Positions 1 to 8,538 of a stretch of 64,000 nucleotides of DNA are shown piece by piece. The stretch lies in assembly GCA_945898275.1 (NCBI GenBank), contig CAMDHZ010000005.1, positions 101,507 through 165,506 on the forward strand. The letters are read 5' to 3'. Under the pieces are notes generated by a model. It was not told the DNA's origin. It saw only the letters and a list, made by a program, of their open reading frames with translations, and did no database searches. This DNA comes from Chitinophaga pinensis (lineage in GTDB: Bacteria; Bacteroidota; Bacteroidia; UKL13-3). The translations under genes were made by a program, and so were the position numbers. The first letter of the stretch is position 1; each line of letters begins with the position of its first letter.

Positions 1-2
1 AT

Positions 3-278
3 TACCAACATCATTTAGAAGAGCACGAAACAGTAGATTTCATTGAGTTTCTTGCCATTCATTATAATGGAGAAAGCAAACATACTCAAGACGAATCACA
101 CGAAGATTTGCCTTTATTTCAGGGTGCGGCAAACACTTTTCACGTCATTGCGCACGAGCCTTTTAATGTTAACATTACGCCACCAGTTAATGCAGCGGTA
201 AACACAAAGCTTTTACCAGAAAACCATTATGCTTACGCCCCCATCGGGAGTTTGTTTCAGCCGCCCAAGCAGGCTTAA
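3..278 (+). CDS. C-terminal part of a His-rich small protein (5' end outside window)
   Basis: An open frame enters from the left edge and ends at TAA 276-278, giving 91 residues. Nine histidines and many acidic residues are present, with a His/Glu cluster at the beginning and a Pro-Pro near the end (FQPPKQA). It lies 89 bp upstream of the metal-efflux pump in the same direction. Small His-rich periplasmic proteins often precede HME-RND pumps in Bacteroidota and could bind the exported metal, but I do not recognise the family with certainty and the N-terminus is missing. Role in metal handling is inferred from context and composition. Confidence 0.6.
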   Translation, partial: YQHHLEEHETVDFIEFLAIHYNGESKHTQDESHEDLPLFQGAANTFHVIAHEPFNVNITPPVNAAVNTKLLPENHYAYAPIGSLFQPPKQA

Positions 279-367
279 TTCCTTTTCTTTTCTTCACTTT
301 TTGTGTTTTTTATTAAGGTTTCGGTTTGAACCGAAGCTCATTTTCAATTTAATTTATATAGAGAATT

Positions 368-3300
368 ATGCTTAATGCAATCATTCAGTTCTCTATCAGA
401 AACAAATTAATCATTGGTTTATTTGTTGTGTTTCTGATAGGATATGGCAGTTATCAATTTACCAAACTGCCCATAGATGCCGTGCCAGATATTACAAACA
501 ATCAGGTATTGGTTATTACGCAATCCCCTTCTTTAGGCGCGCCAGATATCGAGCGCCTTATTACTTTCCCTATTGAGCAAGCACTCAGTAATATTCCTGG
601 AAAAATAGAAATAAGGAGTTTTTCCAGATTTGGTTTGTCATTGGTTACCATTGTTTTTAACGACGAAACCGATGTGTATTGGGCGCGCAACCAAGTTACA
701 GAGCGCCTAAGTGCAGTACAAAGCCTCATTCCAGAAAACATAGGTGTGCCAGAATTAGGTCCGGCTACCACTGGCCTTGGCGAAATATACCAGTATGTGC
801 TCAGGCCGAAAAAGGGCTATGAAGAAAAATTCGATGCCCAAGAATTAAGAACCTTGCAAGATTGGATTGTCCGTCGTCAACTCCTAGGTATTGAAGGGGT
901 AGCAGATGTAAGTAGTTTTGGAGGTTACCTAAAGCAAATAGAAATTGCAGTTGACCCAGCCCAACTTGCAGCACATGGCATAAGCCTAGACGAAGTTTAT
1001 GTTGCCATCCAACGCAATAATCAAAATGAGGGTGGCGCCTATATAGAAAAAGGCTCCAATGTGTTATATATCCGTACAGAAGGTTTAATAACCGAATTAG
1101 ACCAATTAAAACAGATAGCCATTAAACAATCTAGTTCTGGAACACCCTTATTGTTAAAAGATATTGCAGAAGTTAGAACTGGTCACGCTACACGATACGG
1201 TGCTTTGGTATACAATGATGAAGCCGAAGTTGCTGGTGCGGTTATCATGATGCTCAAAGGTGCCAACAGCAATTTGGTTATTAAAAATGTTAAAGAAAAA
1301 ATTGAACTCATCCGTCAAACCTTACCTGAAGGCGTAGAATTAGAAGCTTTTTTGGATCGAACCAAAATGGTGAACAATGCCATAAGTACAGTAGAAACCA
1401 ATTTGGCTGAAGGGGCCTTGATTGTAGTATTTATCTTGGTTTTGTTTCTAGGTAATTTGCGTGCTGGATTTCTAGTTGCTTCGGTTATTCCTTTATCAAT
1501 GTTGTTTGCCGTAATCATGATGAATCTCTTTGGGGTAAGTGGCAATTTGATGAGTTTGGGTGCTTTGGATTTTGGGTTAATTGTAGATGGAGCGGTGATC
1601 ATTGTTGAGGCAGTAATGCATCTCTTAACCCAAAGCAAAAAGCTGCAAGGCCACTCGCGCTTTTCTAAGGATAGAATGGATCATGAAGTTGGCAATGCTG
1701 CTGGCAGAATGATGAATGCAGCAGTGTTTGGACAACTTATCATTCTCATTGTATATCTTCCTATTTTTAGTTTGCAAGGCATAGAAGGAAAAATGTTTAA
1801 ACCCATGGCACAAACCGTGGCTTTTGCCTTAGCTGGCGCTTTTCTTTTATCCCTAACCTACGTGCCAATGATGAGTGCCTTGCTGTTGAGAAACATTTCT
1901 CATGAGCCTAATTTTGCAGATAGATGGATGCACAAACTTGAGACCTGGTATGAAAGACAATTACAGAAGGCAATGCAAATTTCTAAGCAATTGGTAATTG
2001 TGTTACTTCTATTTTTTGGGTTATCAATTTATGTGTTAACCACTTTAGGTGGCGAGTTTATTCCGTCTTTAGAAGAAGGGGATTTTGCCGTTGAAACCCG
2101 CGTATTAACTGGTAGTAACCTTAAAGTCAGTATTGCTTCTTCCTCAGCTGCAGCTAAGGTAATTTTAGAAGAATTTCCAGAGGTAGAAAAGGTTGTAACT
2201 AAAATTGGGAGTGGCGAAATTCCAACCGACCCCATGCCCATTGAAGCCATGGATATGATGATTATTTTAAAGGATAAAAAAGAGTGGACTTCTGCCTCAA
2301 ACTTTAACGAACTAGCAGAAAAAATGAGTGAAGCGTTAAAAGCCGTGCCAGGTGTTACTTTTGGCTTTCAGTATCCTGTTCAAATGCGCTTTAACGAGTT
2401 AATGACAGGTGCTCGGCAAGATGTTGTGTGCAAAATATTTGGTGAGAACCTAGATACTTTGGCGCATTTAGGTAAGCACCTTGGCGAGTTATCCCATAAC
2501 ATTGAAGGCGCAAAAGATGTTTATGTGGAGAGTATTTTAGGAATGCCACAAATTGTAGTGAAATATAAAAGGGATGTATTAGCGCAATATGGCCTGCAAA
2601 TAGAAGATGTAAATACAATTGTGAATGCCGCCTTTGCAGGTAAAAAAGCAGGTTTATTCTTTGAGGCAGAAAGACGGTTTGACTTGGTAGTTCGCCTATC
2701 AGAGGCCAATCGCCGAACTGAAGCCGATATTCAAGATTTGCTTATACCTGCTCAAGGCCATCAATTCATTCCATTGCGCCAATTGGCTGAGGTGGAAATT
2801 ATCAATGGTCCAAACCAAATTCAACGTGAAGATGCCAAACGCCGAATGATAGTGGGTTTTAATGTTAGGGGCAGAGATGTGCAAAGCATTGTGCAAGACT
2901 TGCAAGCGCAGGTGAAGCAAAAGCTTAAATTGCCTCCTGGCTATTACATCACCTATGGGGGCTCTTTTGAAAACTTAGAAGCTGCCAAAAGCAGATTAGC
3001 CGTGGCTGTTCCAATTTCTTTGTTGTTAATATTAGTGCTTTTATATTTTGCTTTTAAGTCGATGCGCCAAGGATTGCTAATTTACTCAGCGATACCCCTT
3101 TCTGCCATGGGTGGTATCTTTGCGCTTGCCTTACGCGGCCTACCTTTTAGTATTTCTGCCGGCATTGGTTTTATTGCCTTGTTTGGCGTGGCAGTTTTAA
3201 ATGGGATAGTTTTAGTAACCGAATTTAATAGGCAATTACAATTGCCAGAAAGTACTTTAAAAGATGCTGTAATTAATGGTTCAAAACTAAGACTAAGGCC

Positions 3301-4696
3301 CGTATTAATGACGGCAGCAGTGGCTTCTTTGGGTTTCTTACCTATGGCTTTAAGCAATGGCGCTGGGGCAGAGGTGCAAAGACCTTTGGCCACAGTGGTA
3401 ATTGGAGGTTTGCTCATCGCTACCTTGCTTACTTTGTTTATCCTTCCTATTTTATATGTTTGGTTCGAACGTAAAAAACACGCACCGCTACTAACTAAGT
3501 TGTTAGTGATTGGACTGATAGGCTTTGGTTCAAACCAAAACTTAACAGCCCAACAACGCTTAACATTAGAAGAAGCCAAACTAATGTTGCAACAACGCAA
3601 TCCAAAACTTGAGGCTTCAAAATTGCAAACTTTATATGCCCAAAAAATAAGTAAGCAGGCGTATGCCATACCTCAGACCAATTTGAGTTTTGAACGCGGG
3701 CAATTTAACAGTGCCTTTATCGATAACCGCTTTGATGTGTCGCAAAGCTTTGATTTTCCTACAATTTACAGCAGGCAAAAACAATTGTTGAAACAAGAAT
3801 GGGCCATTACGCAAACGCAACAAGTGCTCACAGAAAAAGAATTGATGTCAGAATTGAGCATTGCGTTTACTGAATTGCTAAAAATACAATCCTTAGAAAA
3901 TTTATACCAAGAAGCAGATTCGCAAATGTTGCAATTGCTTTCCTTGGCCAATTTGCGCAACAAAGCTGGTGAAACTGATGTAACTGAATCAGCTTATTTA
4001 AGTCAACAACGTGCCGAGACTATATTGCAACTCAATCAATTATTGTCTGCAAAATTTGCCTACCAACTGCGTTTGCAATTGCTGTTAGATACTGAAACTA
4101 TTTTTAGAGCAGTAGGTGATTTACAATTGCCCAAACCATTTGATAGTATTGCTTCTCCGCTTGGTATAACGGCAAAATTGCTTATAGAGCAAAGTAAACT
4201 AGCGCAAGCAAATTACCGCTTAGAAAAGGCAAAGTTATTACCTGATGTTTTGTTAGGTTATGGCAATTTATCTATCACTGGAGTTGGCAACGACGACATT
4301 TATTATGGCGCTGATAAACGCTTTCAAACTTTTCAAGTAGGAGTTGGTGTTCCTTTATTTTTTGGTTCAAACCAAAACCGAATTGCAGCTGCAAAAATTG
4401 GTTTAGCAATTAGTGAAAAAAATCTAAGCTATGAATTAAAGCAACTCAATCATCAACAAATGCAATTGCTAGAGCAACTGCAAAGACAAGATACTTTGTT
4501 GCAATATTTTAAAACAAACACCTTGGTTCAATCTATAAACTTAAGAGAGGCAGCAGATAAACAATATGCCTCTGGACAAATAAATTACCTTAGCTATATC
4601 ATGCTCTGGAATCAGTACATGCAAACGCAAACGCGCTATTTGGCCATGGTTCAGACCTACAATGAAATCATTATTCAATTACAAAAAATTAATTAA
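368..4696 (+). CDS. CzcA/CusA-type heavy-metal efflux RND pump fused to a TolC-like outer-membrane factor
   Basis: This 1442-residue protein joins two parts of a tripartite efflux system. Residues 1 to about 1038 are a complete HME-family RND proton antiporter of the inner membrane, with N-terminal TM1, two large periplasmic loops and twelve expected membrane helices. The TM4 signature DFGLIVDG places aspartates at D401 and D407, as in CzcA-type (Zn/Co/Cd) pumps rather than the CusA copper type. After a short hydrophobic stretch (about 1042-1060, resembling a signal peptide ending NLTAQ), residues about 1062-1442 form an outer-membrane efflux domain rich in Gln/Leu coiled coil. Such fusions are known in Bacteroidota. 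The adaptor gene follows with 1 bp between stop and ATG. Substrate is inferred from the motif only. Confidence 0.93.
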   Translation: MLNAIIQFSIRNKLIIGLFVVFLIGYGSYQFTKLPIDAVPDITNNQVLVITQSPSLGAPDIERLITFPIEQALSNIPGKIEIRSFSRFGLSLVTIVFNDETDVYWARNQVTERLSAVQSLIPENIGVPELGPATTGLGEIYQYVLRPKKGYEEKFDAQELRTLQDWIVRRQLLGIEGVADVSSFGGYLKQIEIAVDPAQLAAHGISLDEVYVAIQRNNQNEGGAYIEKGSNVLYIRTEGLITELDQLKQIAIKQSSSGTPLLLKDIAEVRTGHATRYGALVYNDEAEVAGAVIMMLKGANSNLVIKNVKEKIELIRQTLPEGVELEAFLDRTKMVNNAISTVETNLAEGALIVVFILVLFLGNLRAGFLVASVIPLSMLFAVIMMNLFGVSGNLMSLGALDFGLIVDGAVIIVEAVMHLLTQSKKLQGHSRFSKDRMDHEVGNAAGRMMNAAVFGQLIILIVYLPIFSLQGIEGKMFKPMAQTVAFALAGAFLLSLTYVPMMSALLLRNISHEPNFADRWMHKLETWYERQLQKAMQISKQLVIVLLLFFGLSIYVLTTLGGEFIPSLEEGDFAVETRVLTGSNLKVSIASSSAAAKVILEEFPEVEKVVTKIGSGEIPTDPMPIEAMDMMIILKDKKEWTSASNFNELAEKMSEALKAVPGVTFGFQYPVQMRFNELMTGARQDVVCKIFGENLDTLAHLGKHLGELSHNIEGAKDVYVESILGMPQIVVKYKRDVLAQYGLQIEDVNTIVNAAFAGKKAGLFFEAERRFDLVVRLSEANRRTEADIQDLLIPAQGHQFIPLRQLAEVEIINGPNQIQREDAKRRMIVGFNVRGRDVQSIVQDLQAQVKQKLKLPPGYYITYGGSFENLEAAKSRLAVAVPISLLLILVLLYFAFKSMRQGLLIYSAIPLSAMGGIFALALRGLPFSISAGIGFIALFGVAVLNGIVLVTEFNRQLQLPESTLKDAVINGSKLRLRPVLMTAAVASLGFLPMALSNGAGAEVQRPLATVVIGGLLIATLLTLFILPILYVWFERKKHAPLLTKLLVIGLIGFGSNQNLTAQQRLTLEEAKLMLQQRNPKLEASKLQTLYAQKISKQAYAIPQTNLSFERGQFNSAFIDNRFDVSQSFDFPTIYSRQKQLLKQEWAITQTQQVLTEKELMSELSIAFTELLKIQSLENLYQEADSQMLQLLSLANLRNKAGETDVTESAYLSQQRAETILQLNQLLSAKFAYQLRLQLLLDTETIFRAVGDLQLPKPFDSIASPLGITAKLLIEQSKLAQANYRLEKAKLLPDVLLGYGNLSITGVGNDDIYYGADKRFQTFQVGVGVPLFFGSNQNRIAAAKIGLAISEKNLSYELKQLNHQQMQLLEQLQRQDTLLQYFKTNTLVQSINLREAADKQYASGQINYLSYIMLWNQYMQTQTRYLAMVQTYNEIIIQLQKIN

Positions 4697-4697
4697 C

Positions 4698-5846
4698 ATG
4701 AAGTTTTTAAATCGTTATAAAAATAATATTGCTGCCCTAATGCTAAGTACATTTATTTGGGCTTGTGCCGACCCAAAGCCAGCTGCAGAAGCAAGTGAGG
4801 CTGCTGTATCGGATGAAGTTACAGTTGATTCGGTTCAAGCCAAGAACATAGGTTTAAGTTTAACTAGTTTTGAGGTAAAAGACATTCGCGCACATATTAA
4901 GGTAAAAGGAAAAATAGATGTGCCTCCTCAAAACATGTACTCCTTAAGTTTACCCTTAGGTGGGTATTTAAAATATACCAAGTTATTACCGGGCATGCAT
5001 TTTAACAAAGGTGATGTAATTGCCTTAATTGAAGATCCCAAGTTTATTGAAATCCAACAGCAATATTTAATGGCAAAAAGTAAATTGCAATTGTTACAGG
5101 CAGATTTTGAAAGACAAAATACTTTGTTTGCTTCAAAAGCGGTGAGCGAAAAGGTGTTTCAGCAAGCCAAATCAGATTATCAATTGCAGGTGGCAAGCTT
5201 GCGTGGGTTAGAAGAACAGCTGAAATTAATAGGTCTGAACCCCGCCACCTTAACAACGGATAATTTATCTGGAACCATTCCTTTGCGCGCGCCAATTAAC
5301 GGCTTTGTGGGAAGGGTTAATGCTAACACAGGCAAGTACATTGCCCCAACAGATATTCTTTTTGAATTGGTAAATCCAGAAGATATACACTTAAGTTTAA
5401 ATGTTTTTGAGAAAGACATCAATGAATTGGAGATTGGTCAAAAGGTTACTGCTTATACCAATGCCTCAAGCCAAAAAAAGTACAGTTGCGAAATCATTTT
5501 AATTGGCAAGGAAGTGCTAGAAGACAACAGCATTAATGTACATTGTCACTTTGATTCTTATGACAACAGATTGGTGCCAGGCACATTTATGAATGCCGAA
5601 ATCAATAGGATTTACAAAGCTGCGCTTACCTTGCCCGAGACAGCTATTCAATATTGGGAAGCTAAGCCAGTGATTTTTATACAAGAAGGCAACGGATTTA
5701 AAATGCAAGCAGTTGAAGTGGGTGTTACAGACAATGGTTTTGTGCAAATCTTATCGCCACAAACTGCATGGTTAAAAGCAAAAATTGCCAATAAGGGCTC
5801 TTATGCTTTGCTGATGAAACTTAAGAATGCTGCTGAAGAAGAGTAA
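4698..5846 (+). CDS. Efflux RND periplasmic adaptor subunit (CzcB/CusB type)
   Basis: The 382-residue product is the membrane-fusion protein linking the RND pump with the outer-membrane factor. I chose ATG 4698, 1 bp after the pump stop; an in-frame start at 4662 lies inside the pump gene. The N-terminus MKFLNRYKNNIAALMLSTFI ends in a lipobox-like WAC, so a lipoprotein is likely. The middle shows the barrel-sandwich (lipoyl-like) halves around LSLPLGGYLKYTKLLPGMHF and LRAPINGFVGRVNANTGKYI, separated by a helical hairpin (roughly 120-170), then beta-barrel domains. The last 26 bp overlap the convergent oxidoreductase gene. It forms an operon with the pump. Confidence 0.92.
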   Translation: MKFLNRYKNNIAALMLSTFIWACADPKPAAEASEAAVSDEVTVDSVQAKNIGLSLTSFEVKDIRAHIKVKGKIDVPPQNMYSLSLPLGGYLKYTKLLPGMHFNKGDVIALIEDPKFIEIQQQYLMAKSKLQLLQADFERQNTLFASKAVSEKVFQQAKSDYQLQVASLRGLEEQLKLIGLNPATLTTDNLSGTIPLRAPINGFVGRVNANTGKYIAPTDILFELVNPEDIHLSLNVFEKDINELEIGQKVTAYTNASSQKKYSCEIILIGKEVLEDNSINVHCHFDSYDNRLVPGTFMNAEINRIYKAALTLPETAIQYWEAKPVIFIQEGNGFKMQAVEVGVTDNGFVQILSPQTAWLKAKIANKGSYALLMKLKNAAEEE

Positions 5847-6948
5847 GTAGGTTTTTGGCAACTTTACTGCCAATAGCCACTCCCATTCCATTTAAGCGAG
5901 CGCCTACATAAATGCGCTCGCTCACTTTTTTAACCAAAGGTTGTTTGTTACCGCCAAATGCCATAATGCCACTCCAATGATAGTCTACTTCAAAAGGTGT
6001 TTGGTAGAGAATGGTTTCTTGCAGGTGGTGGTTTAACTTGTTTAAAATGGTTTGGTTTGAACCAAATTCAGTGGTGGTTTCACCCTCAAAATCAAGGTTT
6101 CTCCCTCCTCCAAAAATGATGCGTTCGTGAATGTTTCTAAAGTAATAATAGCCTTCATCGAAGCTAAAGATACCTTTTACTTTTAGGTTTGAAATGGGTT
6201 TGGTTACCAATACTTGACCTCTTCCGGGCTGAAGGTCTTCTTCAGGCAAAAAGCGTTTGGTAAAAGCATTGGTGCAAAGAAAAACTTGTTGCGCTTTAAA
6301 AGTAATTTGGTCGCAATTGACAAGCACCTTTAGGTTTTCTTCATCGATGCTATTGACATTTGTATTTGTAAATACTTGAACGCCTTTAGAAGTACAAAGT
6401 GCCTGCAAGGCGTGCATCATTTTGCCTGTGTCTAATTGTCCTTCACAGTGGTTTTTAACAATGGTTTTTATGTGTTTCGGGTTGAACCCAAAGGCCTTAG
6501 TTGCAGCTGAATCTACGGAGAAAATTTCGTTGCCCAATAAGGGTTGTAGTAGTTGGTTGATGGCATCCATCTGTTGGAGAAAATCTATGTTTTGGTGATT
6601 AAATAGTAGCTCGAAACCACCATGTTTTTGAAAGTGTATGTTTTGATCGCCAAGCCTGTTTCTAAGGATTTGCAAGCCTTCTGTACGATCTTGAATAAGG
6701 TTTAAAAAAGCTTCTTGCCCCATAAGTTTTAGGTCGTGCACCTTTTCGCTTAATGAGCCAATGCAGGCAAACCCTGCGTTTTTTGTAGAAGCACCAGACG
6801 GTAAAATACCACGTTCGAGAATGGCTATTTTGGCTTTAGGGAAAGTATCGGCAAGCTCAACGCCAAGAGAGAGCCCTGTGATACCAGCACCTAGGATGAG
6901 GTAATCATAAGAAAGGAAAGAAGTTTTTTCCCAATAGCTAAATTGCAT
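5821..6948 (-). CDS. FAD-dependent amino-acid/amine oxidase-like protein (DAO family)
   Basis: The 375-residue protein starts with a Rossmann dinucleotide motif (YLILGAGITGLSLGVEL) followed by an acidic strand end (AILERG) and the STKNAGFACIGS segment typical of DAO-family flavoproteins. The C-terminus has the second FAD-binding patch (YVGARLNGMGVAIGSKVAKN). Family members oxidise glycine, sarcosine, D-amino acids or N-substituted amines; the substrate here is unknown. Its start lies 3 bp from the stop of the MocR regulator upstream, so the two are cotranscribed. Because the regulator adjoins an isoaspartyl peptide operon, a D-amino-acid (possibly D-aspartate) or related substrate is possible, but this is inference. 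Its 3' end overlaps the adaptor gene by 26 bp tail to tail. Confidence 0.8.
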   Translation of the reverse strand: MQFSYWEKTSFLSYDYLILGAGITGLSLGVELADTFPKAKIAILERGILPSGASTKNAGFACIGSLSEKVHDLKLMGQEAFLNLIQDRTEGLQILRNRLGDQNIHFQKHGGFELLFNHQNIDFLQQMDAINQLLQPLLGNEIFSVDSAATKAFGFNPKHIKTIVKNHCEGQLDTGKMMHALQALCTSKGVQVFTNTNVNSIDEENLKVLVNCDQITFKAQQVFLCTNAFTKRFLPEEDLQPGRGQVLVTKPISNLKVKGIFSFDEGYYYFRNIHERIIFGGGRNLDFEGETTTEFGSNQTILNKLNHHLQETILYQTPFEVDYHWSGIMAFGGNKQPLVKKVSERIYVGARLNGMGVAIGSKVAKNLLTLLQQHS

Positions 6949-6951
6949 AGT

Positions 6952-8433
6952 TTATTTAATTTGAAGCACTGCCTCCATGCGCAGTAATTTGTTTTTAATG
7001 ATATTCTTTGAAATGGAACAATGCCCCATGATTAAGCCTTGTTCTTTCGGCTCAGAAATAAAACATTTGCTGTATGTATGTGCACTTAGGTTATGTTGAC
7101 TCAGTAGGTTTACCAAATCTTTATCTAGAAATTCATTTTCAAACTTTATCAAAGATTGCAAGCTCAAGCCTTCATTTGGATGAATGACTAAACCTGTTCC
7201 TTCGAAAATTTCATTAAATGTTTGCATGAAATACAGCTTTCTTTCTTTGGTAATAGCAATTAAGTTGTTAAGGTGATTATGCATTACTTTTTTCTCAATA
7301 AATTGGTTCAACACAAACTGAACCGATGGTGCCACAAAACGATGAGAATGTTTAAGCATGATTTCTAAGGGTAGCTTTAATTGGGGTGGAACAATCATAT
7401 ACCCAATTCTCAAGGAGGGATGCAAGATGCGATTGAATGTACCTATGTAAATTGTTCTTTGTTTATTATCCAAGCTAAACAAGGATGGCAATGTGTTTTC
7501 CCAGTTATTTAGTTCATGTTCATAATCGTTTTCTATAATATAGGTTTTATGTTCATCGGCGTAATTTAATAGCTCAAGTCGCCTTTCTATAGGCATTTTA
7601 ACACCAGTAGGATAATGACAAGAAGGTGTTACGTGGATTAACTTTGGTTTATTTTTTAGTTTTTTGAGGACTGCTAAGCTTATCCCTTTTTTGTCTAAAG
7701 GAATACCCATAATTTTCGCCATCAAACCTTTGAATACTGCATGGACATTGGGAAAGGTTGGGTCTTCTAAACATACTGTTTCACCTGGGTTTACCAACAT
7801 TGTGCCCACTAAATACAAAGATTGTAATGAGCCGGATACAATGATAACCTGACTTGGGTCGCACTTGATATTTCTAGTTAAGGTTAAATAATTGGCAATG
7901 TTTAATTTTAATTTTTCAATGCCTGATGAGGGTGAATAAGATAAGTTAGAAAACTTCACCTCCTTCCAATACATATTGGTTAGGTTTTTCCACTGTGTAA
8001 CTGGAAAAATATCTAAGGGTGGTAATCCCGGACTGAAAGCAAGATTTTCACTACTATTTGAAACATTGAAATCACTCAATCCTAAGAATGATTTTCCAAT
8101 TTCTGAAAGCTGTGTGGTATCTACTTCCTTAACAATGTTTGTTTCCGCTGATTTTTCAAGCTTTGGCTTCACCAAATATCCCGAGCTTTTCATAGAAATT
8201 ATTAAGCCATCAAAAATCAATATTTCATAAGCCCGCAACACTGTGCTTCTTGAAATACCTAGTTCTTTTGCTAATATCCTTGTGGGAGGCAGGATTGAGT
8301 TTTCTGGTATCTCTAACTTAATAATTTGTTTAGAAAGTAACTTATATAATTGTATGTATAATTTGTCTCCCTGCTTTGCTTTGGGGAGGCCTTGCCGATA
8401 CTCATCCAAAATTTTCTTTAAAAGAATAGGCAT
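6952..8433 (-). CDS. MocR-type transcription regulator (GntR wHTH plus aminotransferase fold), PLP lysine replaced
   Basis: The 493-residue protein has a GntR winged helix at about 20-90 (ILPPTRILAKELGISRSTVL) and a type I aminotransferase-like domain at about 150-480, the MocR/GabR/PdxR architecture. Recognisable aminotransferase landmarks are HVTPSCHYPTG and IIENDYEHELNN. The Schiff-base lysine expected in the motif GTFSK is replaced: the sequence reads GTFNRILHPSLRIGY, with Arg at residue 335 (codon CGC, 7429-7431 on the minus strand). The usual Tyr of the E-P-Y motif is Phe (EDPTFPN). The gene therefore may sense a ligand without covalent PLP. It is divergent from the operon starting at 8539 and cotranscribed with the oxidase downstream. 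Paired TTGGTAT sites lie just upstream of its start. Confidence 0.9.
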   Translation of the reverse strand: MPILLKKILDEYRQGLPKAKQGDKLYIQLYKLLSKQIIKLEIPENSILPPTRILAKELGISRSTVLRAYEILIFDGLIISMKSSGYLVKPKLEKSAETNIVKEVDTTQLSEIGKSFLGLSDFNVSNSSENLAFSPGLPPLDIFPVTQWKNLTNMYWKEVKFSNLSYSPSSGIEKLKLNIANYLTLTRNIKCDPSQVIIVSGSLQSLYLVGTMLVNPGETVCLEDPTFPNVHAVFKGLMAKIMGIPLDKKGISLAVLKKLKNKPKLIHVTPSCHYPTGVKMPIERRLELLNYADEHKTYIIENDYEHELNNWENTLPSLFSLDNKQRTIYIGTFNRILHPSLRIGYMIVPPQLKLPLEIMLKHSHRFVAPSVQFVLNQFIEKKVMHNHLNNLIAITKERKLYFMQTFNEIFEGTGLVIHPNEGLSLQSLIKFENEFLDKDLVNLLSQHNLSAHTYSKCFISEPKEQGLIMGHCSISKNIIKNKLLRMEAVLQIK

Positions 8434-8435
8434 AA

Positions 8436-8465
8436 TTGGTATTTAAATATTTTAATAATTGGTAT
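8436..8465 (+). promoter_or_regulatory. Candidate MocR operator: TTGGTAT-N16-TTGGTAT
   Basis: Direct repeats TTGGTAT at 8436-8442 and 8459-8465 are 23 bp apart, about two helical turns, in the region between the MocR gene (start 8433) and the divergent operon (start 8539). The complement contains ATACCA, the half-site I recall for GabR of Bacillus subtilis, a MocR family member that binds direct repeats. The same element with the same spacing and the same orientation toward the gene is found at 21630-21659. Confidence 0.65.
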
Positions 8466-8538
8466 GCCAAATATACTCATTAGCCACATTACTTTGAATG
8501 TATCATTGAACTATTTGTTTAATCAAAAATTACTTTTT

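Noticed and set aside
1315..1638. Antisense open frames within czcA and many other genes
   Set aside because: They mirror the codon pattern of well-supported genes on the other strand and show no family features.
5821..5846. 26-bp tail-to-tail overlap of adaptor and oxidase genes as sign of a frameshift
   Set aside because: Both C-termini look natural, and similar convergent overlaps occur at 39352-39368 and 30737-30740, so tight packing is the simpler reading.
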